From contig CANGYA010000015.1 of assembly GCA_947457925.1 (NCBI GenBank), positions 1-38,415 of the forward strand: a stretch of 38,415 nt of DNA. Reading direction: 5' to 3'. Under the pieces are notes generated by a model, which was not told the origin of the DNA, searched no databases, and was given only the letters and a program-made list of their open reading frames with translations. The stretch is from Cytophagales bacterium. Its GTDB lineage: Bacteria > Bacteroidota > Bacteroidia > Cytophagales > Thermoflexibacteraceae. Shown here in pieces: positions 8,072 to 16,537 of the stretch; position 1 is the stretch's first letter, and each line of letters begins with the position of its first letter. A program made the position numbers and the translations under genes.

Positions 8072-8103
8072 AAATGCTGTTAGGTGAAAATCTAACAGCA
8101 TTT
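8072..8103 (+). terminator. Rho-independent terminator of gldLM
   Basis: A perfect 12-pair stem (AAATGCTGTTAG / CTAACAGCATTT) around an 8-base loop, followed by a T run. It closes the operon after gldM. Confidence 0.85.
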
Positions 8104-8143
8104 TTTGTTTATTTTAGCCTATAAAGACTTTAAAGTTACTATT

Positions 8144-8812
8144 TTACAATAAAACTTTGCCTTCTTTTAACTCTATTTTTCTATCTGCCATATTCGCTAA
8201 TTCGGCATTGTGCGTTACGATTACAAAAGTTTGCCCAAAATCTTTTCTTAATCTAAAAAACAATTGGTGTAGTTCTGAGGCTCTTTGTCCATCTAAGTTG
8301 CCTGAAGGTTCATCTGCTAAAATTACGTCTGGTTGGTTCATTAATGCCCTTGCTACAGCTACTCTTTGTTGCTCTCCGCCTGAAAGTTCCGAAGGTTTGT
8401 GTGTTTTACGGTGGCTTACTTCTAATAAGTCTAATAGTTCGGTGGCTCTTTGTTCTATTGCTGCTCTATTATTTGTGTGGTTGTTGAGCAAGAACTTTGG
8501 CATACAGACATTTTCGAGGGCTGTAAACTCTGGAAGTAGGTTATGAAATTGGAATACAAAGCCTAAATGTTGATTACGTAAGGCTGCTAATTTTTGCGGT
8601 GTGGTATTATGAATAGGTTTATTCAATAGTGTTACTGTACCACTATCGGGTTGGTCTAATGTGCCTAAGATGTGCAACAAGGTGCTTTTTCCTGCACCCG
8701 AAGCTCCTACTATAGACGTAATTTCTCCTTTACAAATTTCTAAGTCTATACCTTGTAAAACTTGTACGTTGCCATATTTCTTATAAATATTGTTGGCTGC
8801 TAAAATGACCAT
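8144..8812 (-). CDS. lolD: ABC transporter ATP-binding protein, LolD/MacB type
   Basis: A 222-residue ATPase of the LolD/MacB/FtsE branch. It has Walker A GASGAGKST at about residues 37-45, Q-loop FVFQFHNLLPEFTALEN, signature LSGGEQQRVAVARAL, Walker B VILADEPSGNLD, and the H-loop VTHNAEL. The Q-loop wording (FQFHNLLPEFTALENV) is characteristic of LolD, the ATPase that, with LolC/E permeases, releases lipoproteins from the inner membrane toward the outer membrane. No permease gene is adjacent, so the partner must be encoded elsewhere. Assignment to LolD rather than a MacB-type exporter ATPase is probable, not certain. It converges on gldM. A TACATTTG element lies 23 bases upstream. Confidence 0.82.
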   Translation of the reverse strand: MVILAANNIYKKYGNVQVLQGIDLEICKGEITSIVGASGAGKSTLLHILGTLDQPDSGTVTLLNKPIHNTTPQKLAALRNQHLGFVFQFHNLLPEFTALENVCMPKFLLNNHTNNRAAIEQRATELLDLLEVSHRKTHKPSELSGGEQQRVAVARALMNQPDVILADEPSGNLDGQRASELHQLFFRLRKDFGQTFVIVTHNAELANMADRKIELKEGKVLL

Positions 8813-8834
8813 ATCCTTACAACTGTTTAAGGCA

Positions 8835-8842
8835 CAAATGTA
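8835..8842 (-). promoter_or_regulatory. -7 element TACATTTG of lolD
   Basis: A minus-strand TAnnTTTG match 23 bases before the lolD start. No good -33 partner was found. Confidence 0.4.
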
Positions 8843-8887
8843 CTACTCTTTCAATGTATGACGATACGATTGAGCAAAACTTTGGGC

Positions 8888-9100
8888 TTATTCTTGTGGT
8901 GGCAAGTCTTCTCTGTCTTTTAGCTTTTTATCTACAACATTTTTATTCAAAAAAGTATTGAGTTGGTCTATGCTATAATTAGACACAATTTCTCCAAAAG
9001 AATTGATATGAATATCAAACCCTTTGAGGTCGGGGTGAACATGGGCTGCGTCTATTTCTTTTTTCTTTTTGGCAGTAGTGTTGTCTTTTTTCTTCTTCAT
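8888..9100 (-). CDS. small hypothetical protein, 70 residues
   Basis: A 70-residue soluble protein. It has a lysine-rich head (MKKKKDNTTAKKKKEIDAA), a middle HPDLKGFDIHINSFGEIVSN, and a charged helical end (IDQLNTFLNKNVVDKKLKDRED). The patterned middle and balanced codon use argue for a real gene, and it resembles short uncharacterised proteins common in Bacteroidota, though no function is recognised. The lysine head could suggest nucleic-acid binding, but that is only inference. It lies 76 bases upstream of lolD in the same direction. Confidence 0.6.
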   Translation of the reverse strand: MKKKKDNTTAKKKKEIDAAHVHPDLKGFDIHINSFGEIVSNYSIDQLNTFLNKNVVDKKLKDREDLPPQE

Positions 9101-9168
9101 AAATGCTGTTATTTTTATAGTAACTTTTTGACGTAAGATTAAGTTCGCATACCTAAGCTATTATTGAG

Positions 9169-9273
9169 AAAATTTGGTAGTGCATAACAACTAATGCTAT
9201 ACGGGTAAAAAAGGTGTAATCTTTTGAAAAGATTACACCTTTGGCATTACATCTTTAAGACTACCGAAAATTT
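9169..9273. repeat. nested inverted-repeat element with a 16-bp hairpin core
   Basis: The outer arms (about 9169-9181 and 9260-9273, AAAATTTGGTAGT against ACTACCGAAAATTT, one gap and one mismatch) flank a perfect hairpin at 9210-9242. The hairpin is AAAGGTGTAATCTTTT, one base, then its exact complement. The architecture resembles the element at 22579-22707. It fills most of the gap between the 9100 gene and frr; nothing else is seen in that gap except the frr terminator. Confidence 0.65.
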
Positions 9274-9309
9274 GAACAATGAATGCAGCACAAAGGGCTT
9301 TGAAAAACT

Positions 9310-9342
9310 AACACCGCAAGGGTTTAAAGTCTTTGCGGTGTT
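9310..9342 (-). terminator. terminator of frr
   Basis: Stem AACACCGCAA / TTGCGGTGTT (10 pairs) with a 13-base loop. On the minus strand it is followed by AGTTTTTC, just downstream of the frr stop. Confidence 0.6.
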
Positions 9343-9367
9343 TAGCACATTTTAGTTTTGCTATGAA

Positions 9368-9928
9368 TTAAACTGTCATAATTTCTTTTTCTTTGGCAGC
9401 CAATACTTCATCTAATTTTTTGATGTAGCCGTCTGTCAAAGTTTGTACTTTGGTTTCGCCTGCTTTTACGTCGTCTTCAGAAACACCTTCTTTGAGTAGT
9501 TTTTTCAAACTTTCATTAGTGTCTTTGCGAATATTGCGTACTTTCACACGACCCGCCTCTACTTCATTTTTTACTTGTTTTACCAAATCTTTTCTTCTTT
9601 CTTCCGTCAATGGTGGCACAATCAAACGTATTACTTCGCCGTCATTGTTAGGGTTAATGCCCAAATCACTGATTTTGATAGCCTTTTCTATTTCTGCCAA
9701 CATATTTTTTTCCCAAGGCTTAATCACAATAGTACGAGCATCTGGAGTGTTGACTGCTGCTACTTGTGAAAGTGGGGTTGGTGTACCATAGTAATTTACT
9801 GAAATACCTTCTAAAACGGCAGGATTTGCCTTACCTGCACGTATTTTTGTCAATTCTCCTTGTGTGTGTTTTAAGATTTTCTCCATAGAATCTTTCGCAC
9901 TGTCAAGGTTTGATGATACTGATGCCAT
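9368..9928 (-). CDS. frr: ribosome recycling factor
   Basis: A 186-residue protein of normal RRF length. RRF works with EF-G to split post-termination ribosomes. Family motifs are present throughout: LTKIRAGKANPAVLEGISVNY at the start of the first long helix, YYGTPTPLSQVAAV, the loop PWEKNMLAEIEKAI, and the C-terminal helix RRKDLVKQVKNEVEAGRVKV with VRNIRKD. The usual neighbour pyrH is not next to it; the gene upstream on this strand is the YjbR-like gene 140 bases away. A TAACTTTG element at 9995-10002 is a candidate promoter. Confidence 0.96.
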   Translation of the reverse strand: MASVSSNLDSAKDSMEKILKHTQGELTKIRAGKANPAVLEGISVNYYGTPTPLSQVAAVNTPDARTIVIKPWEKNMLAEIEKAIKISDLGINPNNDGEVIRLIVPPLTEERRKDLVKQVKNEVEAGRVKVRNIRKDTNESLKKLLKEGVSEDDVKAGETKVQTLTDGYIKKLDEVLAAKEKEIMTV

Positions 9929-9994
9929 AAATGTATGTTCAAGAATGGTTAAAACAAATTATTGTAAGAGCAATACTAACTCTTTAAACAATCA

Positions 9995-10002
9995 CAAAGT
10001 TA
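9995..10002 (-). promoter_or_regulatory. -7 element TAACTTTG of frr
   Basis: A minus-strand TAnnTTTG match 67 bases upstream of the frr start. There is no clear -33 element. Confidence 0.35.
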
Positions 10003-10068
10003 GAAAATAGCTGGTTTTTTTGGTACATAGCACACAATATTTGTTTTGAATCTTTGAAAAATATTTGG

Positions 10069-10422
10069 CTACAAATCTTTTAGTGCTTGTTGTTGCTTTT
10101 TGGGCAGTTTTGCCACGACCAATTCGTAAGAGTGTAGTGTCCATTGTAGCACTTCTTTGGCGGGCATATCTTCGCCAACAGTAATGGTGTTCCAATGCTG
10201 CTTGTTCATGTGATAACCTGCGGTTACGGCTTGGTATCTTTCACGTAACTCTATGGCTTTTTCAGGTTCACACTTTACGTTGATACTCCGAAAATCTGCC
10301 ATGTCTGTTAAGGCAAACATTTTGTCCATGACCTTAAAAACTAAGGTGTTTTCATCGAAAGGTAAAGATTCTGTTACGCCTTTTAGCCCTAAACAAAAAT
10401 TTCTGAAGTCATCGAGTTGCAT
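10069..10422 (-). CDS. MmcQ/YjbR family protein
   Basis: A 117-residue protein of the MmcQ/YjbR family (CyaY-like fold, PF04237). Typical features are the N-terminal helix MQLDDFRNFCLGLKGVTES, the strand LPFDENTLVFKVMDKMFAL, and the region YHMNKQHWNTITVG, which matches the YHMNKxHWNTV signature of the family. A DNA-binding role has been suggested for members, but the biochemical function is not established. The ATG is 11 bases after the stop of the M28 peptidase gene, so the two form one transcript. Confidence 0.85.
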   Translation of the reverse strand: MQLDDFRNFCLGLKGVTESLPFDENTLVFKVMDKMFALTDMADFRSINVKCEPEKAIELRERYQAVTAGYHMNKQHWNTITVGEDMPAKEVLQWTLHSYELVVAKLPKKQQQALKDL

Positions 10423-10433
10423 GGTAGTAAAGT

Positions 10434-11864
10434 TTAAGGTTGTACGCCGTACTCTGCCAATAAATATAGTAAACTTGCCATACCTGCTGCCCCCAAAGCT
10501 AATTCTCTTGGGTTCACTTTGTCAAAAGTGTCTGCGGTAGAATGGTGCAAATCAAAATAACGTTGTGAGTCGGGTACGTACCCAATCAATACAGTACCTA
10601 CCACTTTGAGAGGAGTAATATCTACGCCACCTCCGCCTTTTTTAATTTCTGAAATGCCGTAGTTGTTCATCAAAGGCAACCAAAACTGCATTTTAGTTAA
10701 TAACTCTGGGGGTGCGTCTGTTGAAAAACCTCTTGGTGTAAAACCACCTCTATCAGACTCTAAGGCTGCAATATGTTTGAGGCGACCTTGCTCTTGTTCG
10801 GCATAATTTGCGTAGCCAATACCGCCTTTATTTCCAAACTCCTCATTCATATACATAATGCAACGAATGGTACGTTTAGGTTTAATGTTTAATTTCTTAA
10901 AAATACGTATTACTTCTATACTTTGCATACACCCTGCACCGTCATCATGCGCACCCTGTGCCAAATCCCAAGAATCTAAATGCCCACCTACCACAATCAC
11001 TTCTTCGGGTTTTTCCGTCCCTTTTATATCTCCAATGACATTGTAGGAAATTTTATCCTCAAATCTTTGGCAATATGTTTCAAAATAGACTTGTGTAGTG
11101 GGGCTTTTTTTCAATGTTTCACTTAACAAATTTGCCCCATTGGTGCTAATAGCTACCGCAGGAATTTGTGGAACATTGGGCTGGTAGCTCATAGAACCTG
11201 TGTGCGGTAAATCGTCATTGTTTTGTGCCAAAGACCTGACAATCACACCAATAGCACCGTATTTTGCTGCTTCCGAAGCACCGTTTCGGCGTTGGTCGCC
11301 TACACCACTGTAGGCTTCAAACGTATCGAATTTGGTAGCATCAAAACCTCTGTTGTAAAAAATAATCTTTCCTTTGATGTTTGCCTCACCCAAAGTAGCT
11401 AATTCGGAAAGTTGTTTTACTTCTATAATTCCTGCCTTAATGCCTTTGCTGCCTGTGCCAATAGAACCACCTAAAGCACAAATAGGCACATCTGTTTTTC
11501 CGTTATTGGTTTGAATATAGGCTTTTTCTTGCTTGCCTCTTTCCCAATGAGGCACTTTGATAGGTTGTAACCAAACACTGTCTAAGCCCAAAGAATCCAT
11601 AATAGATTTTGTCCACTTTACTGCTTTTTCGGCTTGAGGCGAGGCTGTCATACGTCCCCCGATATTGAGGCACAAATAACGCAAATAGCCGTAGGCTTTG
11701 CCGTTTTGTAGGGCTTCATGGTAAATTTGCTGTACCGTTGCAGAGTCTTTTAAGTTATAAAAACTTTCGGCTTGGGCTGTAACTATAGGTACTGTAGTAG
11801 GATTAGTTTGGCAAACTGCTAAGTAGGGCAATAGCAAAAAAGGTAAAAAATAGTGTTTTTTCAT
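10434..11864 (-). CDS. secreted M28 family zinc aminopeptidase with PA domain
   Basis: The ATG at 11864 starts a signal peptide (MKKHYFLPFLLLPYLAVCQ); the open frame further upstream has no better start. The mature protein has an inserted protease-associated domain (around IKGKIIFYNRGFDATKF, roughly residues 125-245). An M28 catalytic domain follows, with metal ligands in GGHLDSWDLAQGAHDDGAG (His and bridging Asp), NEEFGNKGG (Glu pair), ALESDRGG (Asp) and LHHSTADTFD (final His). It should remove N-terminal residues from peptides in the periplasm or outside the cell. The length of 476 residues is normal. It leads a two-gene operon with the YjbR-like gene. Confidence 0.92.
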   Translation of the reverse strand: MKKHYFLPFLLLPYLAVCQTNPTTVPIVTAQAESFYNLKDSATVQQIYHEALQNGKAYGYLRYLCLNIGGRMTASPQAEKAVKWTKSIMDSLGLDSVWLQPIKVPHWERGKQEKAYIQTNNGKTDVPICALGGSIGTGSKGIKAGIIEVKQLSELATLGEANIKGKIIFYNRGFDATKFDTFEAYSGVGDQRRNGASEAAKYGAIGVIVRSLAQNNDDLPHTGSMSYQPNVPQIPAVAISTNGANLLSETLKKSPTTQVYFETYCQRFEDKISYNVIGDIKGTEKPEEVIVVGGHLDSWDLAQGAHDDGAGCMQSIEVIRIFKKLNIKPKRTIRCIMYMNEEFGNKGGIGYANYAEQEQGRLKHIAALESDRGGFTPRGFSTDAPPELLTKMQFWLPLMNNYGISEIKKGGGGVDITPLKVVGTVLIGYVPDSQRYFDLHHSTADTFDKVNPRELALGAAGMASLLYLLAEYGVQP

Positions 11865-11894
11865 GGATAAATAGAGATAGTCAATAGTGAAAAA

Positions 11895-11924
11895 AATAGT
11901 GTGAGTTTGAAGTCCCACACTATT
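11895..11924 (-). terminator. terminator of the repeat-module protein gene
   Basis: Stem AATAGTGTG / CACACTATT with a 12-base loop. On the minus strand it is followed by TTTTTTCAC. It separates the 11940-13715 gene from the M28 peptidase gene. Confidence 0.65.
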
Positions 11925-11939
11925 AAATTTTTCGTGAAT

Positions 11940-13715
11940 TTAATACTTATCCGTTTTAAAACGAATAGTTTTTTGCGTTTTATTGCCCAACTTGTCTTCT
12001 GCCATAATGACAATGGTATAAGTTTTATTTTTTTCAAAGCCTTTTACCAAACCTTCATATACTTTTGGTTTTTCGTTGTTGAGGCTGTAACGAATTTCGT
12101 CAAAACCTGTTTGTTGGTCGGTAGCTGCCAAGAACAAGGTAACATAAGACGGATAAACAGGGACTTTTTCGTTACTGCTATTCGTGCCTGCATTGGCAGA
12201 GGGCGGTGCATCTTCCCAACGGTTCGGCGAAATACTGTAAGTTACATACACATCTGGCGGTTTATTATCCACTACAAACGTAAACGTACCTACATTTCGG
12301 TTATTTACATTGTCATAACCAAAATAATTAACAGTGTGTGTACCATTTTCCTTGACCTTAATCGGCTGATTGTAAGGGGTTTCGTCTGAAATGCCATCTA
12401 CGCTGTACGTGATTTTTTGCAAACCAGATTCGGGGTCGAAGGCACTTAATTTAATTGGTGTGTTGCCCGTAATAAATATCGTATCACCTTTCACAAATTT
12501 AGGTTCAAGGTATTGGTAACTCATGGCGGGACCTGTTAAATCCACATATACTGTACTTACATTGTGTTTATATTCATCAAACTTCGTGTTGCGGTTGCCT
12601 GCACCTTCGTTTTCCATATTGTCCAAAGCATAGTAACGAATGACATGAATACCTGATTTACTTGGCAAATAAAAAGGCTCACTGTAATCTTGGTATTCTG
12701 TACCATCAACAGAATACAACGTTTTCTTAATCCCTGCTTTGTTATCTACGGCTGTTAATTTTAATTTCGTTCTGCCCGAAAAATACACTTGGTCGCCAAC
12801 AATAAACCTATCTCCCAATACGTCTGCCGACATGATAGGGGCAGTACGGTCTAAGTAGAACTCAAACTTCTTTTCTTCTTCTTTATTAGACACATTGTCA
12901 ATAGAATAGTAGTACAAGGTATGTTCTCCGTCATTGAGTTGGTCTAAGGGTAACACTGTATTAGGCACATACTCACGCCATTTGCCATCATCAAAACGGT
13001 AGTAAGTACCATTTACACCCGAAAGTTTATCGGAAATGGTCAAATAGATTTTTGTACTTAAAGAAATGATTTTTTCTTTGGCTACCCCTACTACATTATG
13101 GTAACTTTCGGGGCTGGTTAAATCCACTACGAATTTGCGTGTATTGGCTTTTTCTACATTGCCTACATTGTCCACTGCATAAAAAGCATAGCTTTGTTCG
13201 CCTTCTGTACCAAAAGTAATTGCACCGTTATAGGCGGTATAGCTTGCACCTGTTACGGCACTGTATAAAGTATTGATGCCCGACATCTCGTCTTTGGTGC
13301 TGGTGGTTACGGTCAGTCCTTTGCCATAATACTGTATGCCGTTGCGGTTGAAACGTGGGGCTGTCAAGAAGCTAACATCAGATTTGGGGGCTATGCCGTC
13401 TGCGTACACCGCAAAGTTTTGTGAAACATTGTGTAGCCCATCTATATGCCGTAAATAATGTTTACCATGTCCATCTAAATAAATGGGCTTTAAATCCATT
13501 TTGCCTTTGTCGTCCTCACTTCGTTCTTCGGCTATTTGTGTAGGTGTTTGGTTAGGTGTATGCGAAACGTACACATATAAAGGTAGTTCGGCTTGTTGGT
13601 AATAATGATTCAGGCTGTCCACATACGAGCCTTTTTCGTGGGTAAGTTGTGTTTGTGCCATACCTTGCACACACAAGAATAATAAGGCACAAGCAAAATA
13701 ATAAAATTTATTCAT
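11940..13715 (-). CDS. secreted protein of repeated OmpL47/Ig-like modules
   Basis: A 591-residue protein with a signal peptide (MNKFYYFACALLFLCVQGMAQ). After about residue 110 it consists of repeated modules, each ending in a strand like YYSIDNVSNKEE, YYALDNMENE or YFGYDNVNNR. They are joined by linkers of the form VDLTSPE, LDRTAPI, VDLTGPA and VDNKPPD. Inside each module is a line such as TLYSVDGTEYQDY or ITYSVDGISDETPY. This is the pattern of OmpL47-type or chitobiase-C-terminal-like beta-sandwich repeats found on Bacteroidota surface proteins. No enzymatic domain and no T9SS sorting tail are visible. A structural or adhesive role in the periplasm or at the surface is inference. Confidence 0.72.
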   Translation of the reverse strand: MNKFYYFACALLFLCVQGMAQTQLTHEKGSYVDSLNHYYQQAELPLYVYVSHTPNQTPTQIAEERSEDDKGKMDLKPIYLDGHGKHYLRHIDGLHNVSQNFAVYADGIAPKSDVSFLTAPRFNRNGIQYYGKGLTVTTSTKDEMSGINTLYSAVTGASYTAYNGAITFGTEGEQSYAFYAVDNVGNVEKANTRKFVVDLTSPESYHNVVGVAKEKIISLSTKIYLTISDKLSGVNGTYYRFDDGKWREYVPNTVLPLDQLNDGEHTLYYYSIDNVSNKEEEKKFEFYLDRTAPIMSADVLGDRFIVGDQVYFSGRTKLKLTAVDNKAGIKKTLYSVDGTEYQDYSEPFYLPSKSGIHVIRYYALDNMENEGAGNRNTKFDEYKHNVSTVYVDLTGPAMSYQYLEPKFVKGDTIFITGNTPIKLSAFDPESGLQKITYSVDGISDETPYNQPIKVKENGTHTVNYFGYDNVNNRNVGTFTFVVDNKPPDVYVTYSISPNRWEDAPPSANAGTNSSNEKVPVYPSYVTLFLAATDQQTGFDEIRYSLNNEKPKVYEGLVKGFEKNKTYTIVIMAEDKLGNKTQKTIRFKTDKY

Positions 13716-13815
13716 GGTAATTCAGTAGAAAACAGAATAGGGAAAATGAATTGAATGATAGATTGACAATACTAATTAATAGTTAGGAATTTTAAAAATA
13801 AATAGCAAATAGAGT

Positions 13816-13890
13816 TTATGAATAGTTCTATAGAAACCCTCTCCATTTGGAGAGGGTAGAGTGAGGTGTTATTAAAAAACTATTCATTAA
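13816..13890. repeat. Family B inverted-repeat element, copy 1
   Basis: Outer arms TTATGAATAGTT (13816-13827) and AACTATTCATTAA (13878-13890) flank an inner palindrome ACCCTCTCCA / TGGAGAGGGT at 13836-13857. The outer and inner design matches the element at 19506-19631. The rest of the 13716-14118 gap is AT-rich. A weak hydrophobic frame at 13921-14106 is not called as a gene. Confidence 0.65.
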
Positions 13891-14118
13891 CCCTAATAAC
13901 CTTAACAAAGTTTAACGGCAGTGAATTGTAAAATAGTTGTCAAAACAATAATTTTGGAATACTTATTAGCTATCACTTATCTATTGTTATTATTGTATTT
14001 TTACCAGAAAATGGCATTTTTCCTCCTGAAAATTGTCATTTTCTATTTTTACACATACAGTTGTGCTACTCTACTTCCCCAACAATACAAAATACTAACT
14101 TACTAATACCTTACTAAC

Positions 14119-16395
14119 TTGAAAAAACTTACTATCTTCTTATTCATTTTTTTGTTGTCTAATACCTATCTATTAGCTCAAAAAAGTGCAAGCAAGTACC
14201 CTCCCAAAGAACTGCACGCCGTTTATACGGACTCTGCCATTACGGTTGATGGCGTACTGAATGAAAAAGCATGGCAAAATGCAGAATTAGCAAAGGATTT
14301 TTACATGAACTATCCTTCGGATTCGTCTATGGCTAAGTCAAAAACAGAAATCAAAATCACTTTTGACAAAAAATTCTTGTATATCGCAGCTATCTGTTAT
14401 GACGAAATCAAGGATAAAAACTTTGTAGTTACGTCCCTCAGACGTGATTTTGATGGCGGGAACAATGACAATGTAGCCTTTTATATAGACCCTTTTGGCG
14501 ATAAGCTCAACGGTTTTCTGTTTGCTGTAACCCCCTATGGTGTGCAACGTGAAGGGCTGATTTCTAACGGTGATAATTTAGACCAAAGTTGGGATAACAA
14601 ATGGTATTCAGAAGCCAAAGTTTACACGAACTACTGGGTGGCAGAAGTAGCTATTCCGTTTAGCACCTTGCGTTTCAAGGAACATTCGCAGGAATGGCGT
14701 ATGAATTTTGGGCGAATAGACCGTAAACGCAATGAAATGTCGTCTTGGGTGCATGTGCCTATCAATTACCGTTTGTCATCTTTGGCTTTTTCAGGGGCTA
14801 TTCATTTTGACCAGCCTTTGCACAAACCCAAAACCAATATTTCTTTGATTCCCTACGCTATTGTAGAAGGCACAAAAGACCAGCTGCCCGAAAATGCCAA
14901 CCCATACGCACATGGCTCTACAATCAACAACTTAGAAACGCAAAGAGTAGAGCTTGCCCCGCGTGTAATTCCTGCCAACCACAAAGCCAATGTAGGACTT
15001 GACGCGAAAATAGCTGTTACACCCTCTTTGAACTTAGATATTACGCTAAATCCCGACTTTTCGACAGTAGAGGCAGACGTACAAGTAACAAATTTGAGCC
15101 GTTTTGAATTGTTTTTTCCTGAAAGAAGGCAGTTTTTTGTGGAAAACAGCGACTTGTTTGGCTCTTTTGGTTTTTCGCGTATTCGTCCCTTCTTTTCGCG
15201 TAGAATAGGCATTGGACGTGATAGAAATTCAGGCATCATTGTTCAAAATCCTATTTATTACGGGGCAAGACTAAGTGGTCGTTTGAACAAGGATTGGCGA
15301 ATGGGGCTGATGAATATGCAAACAGCAGGTACAGACAACGGCAACGTACCCAGCCAAAACTATACGGTGGCTGCCCTACAAAGACAAGTTTTTTCACGTT
15401 CAAATATTGCAGGCTTGTTTATTAACCGCCAAAGATTTGATAGTGAGGCGGGCAATGATGCCTATACAAGATTGGTAGGTTTAGAATATAATTTACAATC
15501 TGCGGATAATAAATGGGTAGGCAAAGTATTCTATCATAGAGCCTTTAAACCGAATGACCTACACGATAATCACGCACACGCAGGGTATGTGGGCTACCGA
15601 GGACGTAAGATTTGGAGTTTTGTCAATTACGAATATGTAGGCAGAAACTACCGTATTAATGATATTGGGTTTGTGCCACGTACCAATTTATGGCGTTTTG
15701 AGCCGATGGTAGGTGTAAATTTTTATACACCACAGTCTAAAATAGTGAACCGCCATGGTCCCTTTTTCTACCAAAATATCTATTGGAGTTTAGATGGACA
15801 AATGCAAGATTGGAATACTTCTGTGCAATATTCAGTAGATTTTCTGAATACAGCCTATTTGGAAGTAGGCTTTAATAGAGATTTTACTTTCTTATTCAAT
15901 GGTTTTGACCCAACAAATACAGGAGGGAAAGAATTACCTTCTAATACGTCTTATGTCAATCATAGAGGTTACATTTGGTTCATGTCAAGCCGTATTCCGA
16001 AGTTGGGTTATGCCGTAAGTACAAGTTATGGTGAGTATTTCAACGGTTATCGTACAAATTTTTATGGGGAGTTGAGCTACCGTTTTCAACCTTACGGTTC
16101 TATCAATATCAACATAGACTACAACAATTTGAGTTTCCCCGCACCGTACACTTCCAGAGATTTTGCCTTAGTGGGTACTCGTGCAGATGTTTCGTTTAGT
16201 AGAAAACTGTTTTTTACAGGCTTTTTGCAGTACAACCAACAAAGTGATAACGTAAACCTCAATGCACGTTTGCAGTGGCGTTTCAAACCTGTTTCAGATG
16301 TCTTTTTAGTGTATATGGAAAACTATTTCCCTGAAAACTTTGCAGCCAAAAATAGGTCTTTGGTCTTAAAAGTTACTTATTGGTTGAATATTTAA
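14119..16395 (+). CDS. CBM9-like / DUF5916 outer-membrane protein
   Basis: The TTG at 14119 opens a signal peptide (KKLTIFLFIFLLSNTYLLAQ); an in-frame stop at 14104-14106 rules out an upstream start. Residues of about 35-230 resemble a family 9 carbohydrate-binding module, with ITVDGVLNEKAWQNAE, LYIAAICYDE and WVAEVAIPFSTLRF. The remainder matches the DUF5916 barrel-like domain, with the hallmark NPDFSTVEADVQVTNLSRFE, then LFFPERRQFFVENSDLF. It ends in an amphipathic strand (VLKVTYWLNI) as outer-membrane proteins do. Members are often annotated as carbohydrate-binding or hydrolase proteins, but their real function is not settled. It is transcribed alone and followed by a large inverted repeat. 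Confidence 0.85.
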   Translation: MKKLTIFLFIFLLSNTYLLAQKSASKYPPKELHAVYTDSAITVDGVLNEKAWQNAELAKDFYMNYPSDSSMAKSKTEIKITFDKKFLYIAAICYDEIKDKNFVVTSLRRDFDGGNNDNVAFYIDPFGDKLNGFLFAVTPYGVQREGLISNGDNLDQSWDNKWYSEAKVYTNYWVAEVAIPFSTLRFKEHSQEWRMNFGRIDRKRNEMSSWVHVPINYRLSSLAFSGAIHFDQPLHKPKTNISLIPYAIVEGTKDQLPENANPYAHGSTINNLETQRVELAPRVIPANHKANVGLDAKIAVTPSLNLDITLNPDFSTVEADVQVTNLSRFELFFPERRQFFVENSDLFGSFGFSRIRPFFSRRIGIGRDRNSGIIVQNPIYYGARLSGRLNKDWRMGLMNMQTAGTDNGNVPSQNYTVAALQRQVFSRSNIAGLFINRQRFDSEAGNDAYTRLVGLEYNLQSADNKWVGKVFYHRAFKPNDLHDNHAHAGYVGYRGRKIWSFVNYEYVGRNYRINDIGFVPRTNLWRFEPMVGVNFYTPQSKIVNRHGPFFYQNIYWSLDGQMQDWNTSVQYSVDFLNTAYLEVGFNRDFTFLFNGFDPTNTGGKELPSNTSYVNHRGYIWFMSSRIPKLGYAVSTSYGEYFNGYRTNFYGELSYRFQPYGSININIDYNNLSFPAPYTSRDFALVGTRADVSFSRKLFFTGFLQYNQQSDNVNLNARLQWRFKPVSDVFLVYMENYFPENFAAKNRSLVLKVTYWLNI

Positions 16396-16399
16396 AATT

Positions 16400-16510
16400 A
16401 CCTCACCCCTTCCCCTCTCCATTTAGAGAGGGGCTTTTTTAACCTTAGTTTTGACCTTAAAAGGTCAAGAAACTCCCCCTCTCCAAATGGAGAGGGGAAG
16501 GGGGTGAGGT
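16400..16510. repeat. Family B inverted-repeat element, copy 2 (also a likely terminator)
   Basis: The arms at 16400-16433 and 16477-16510 are nearly exact complements (ACCTCACCCC...GAGAGGGG). Each arm also folds on itself (CCCTCTCC / GGAGAGGG), and a third hairpin, TTGACCTT-AA-AAGGTCAA, sits in the middle at 16451-16468. The left hairpin followed by CTTTTTTAA can end transcription of the upstream + strand gene. It separates two convergent genes. Confidence 0.8.
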
Positions 16511-16537
16511 CTTAATAAAAAAATATTCAATCAAATA

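Noticed and set aside
13921-14106. Hydrophobic 61-residue frame starting at GTG upstream of the CBM9 gene
   Set aside because: The hydrophobicity comes from AT-rich codons, there is no promoter or start context, and it abuts the real TTG start; not called.
16391-16512. CRISPR-like or tandem direct repeat near 16.4 kb
   Set aside because: The similar blocks are inverted, not direct, and there is no spacer series or cas gene.
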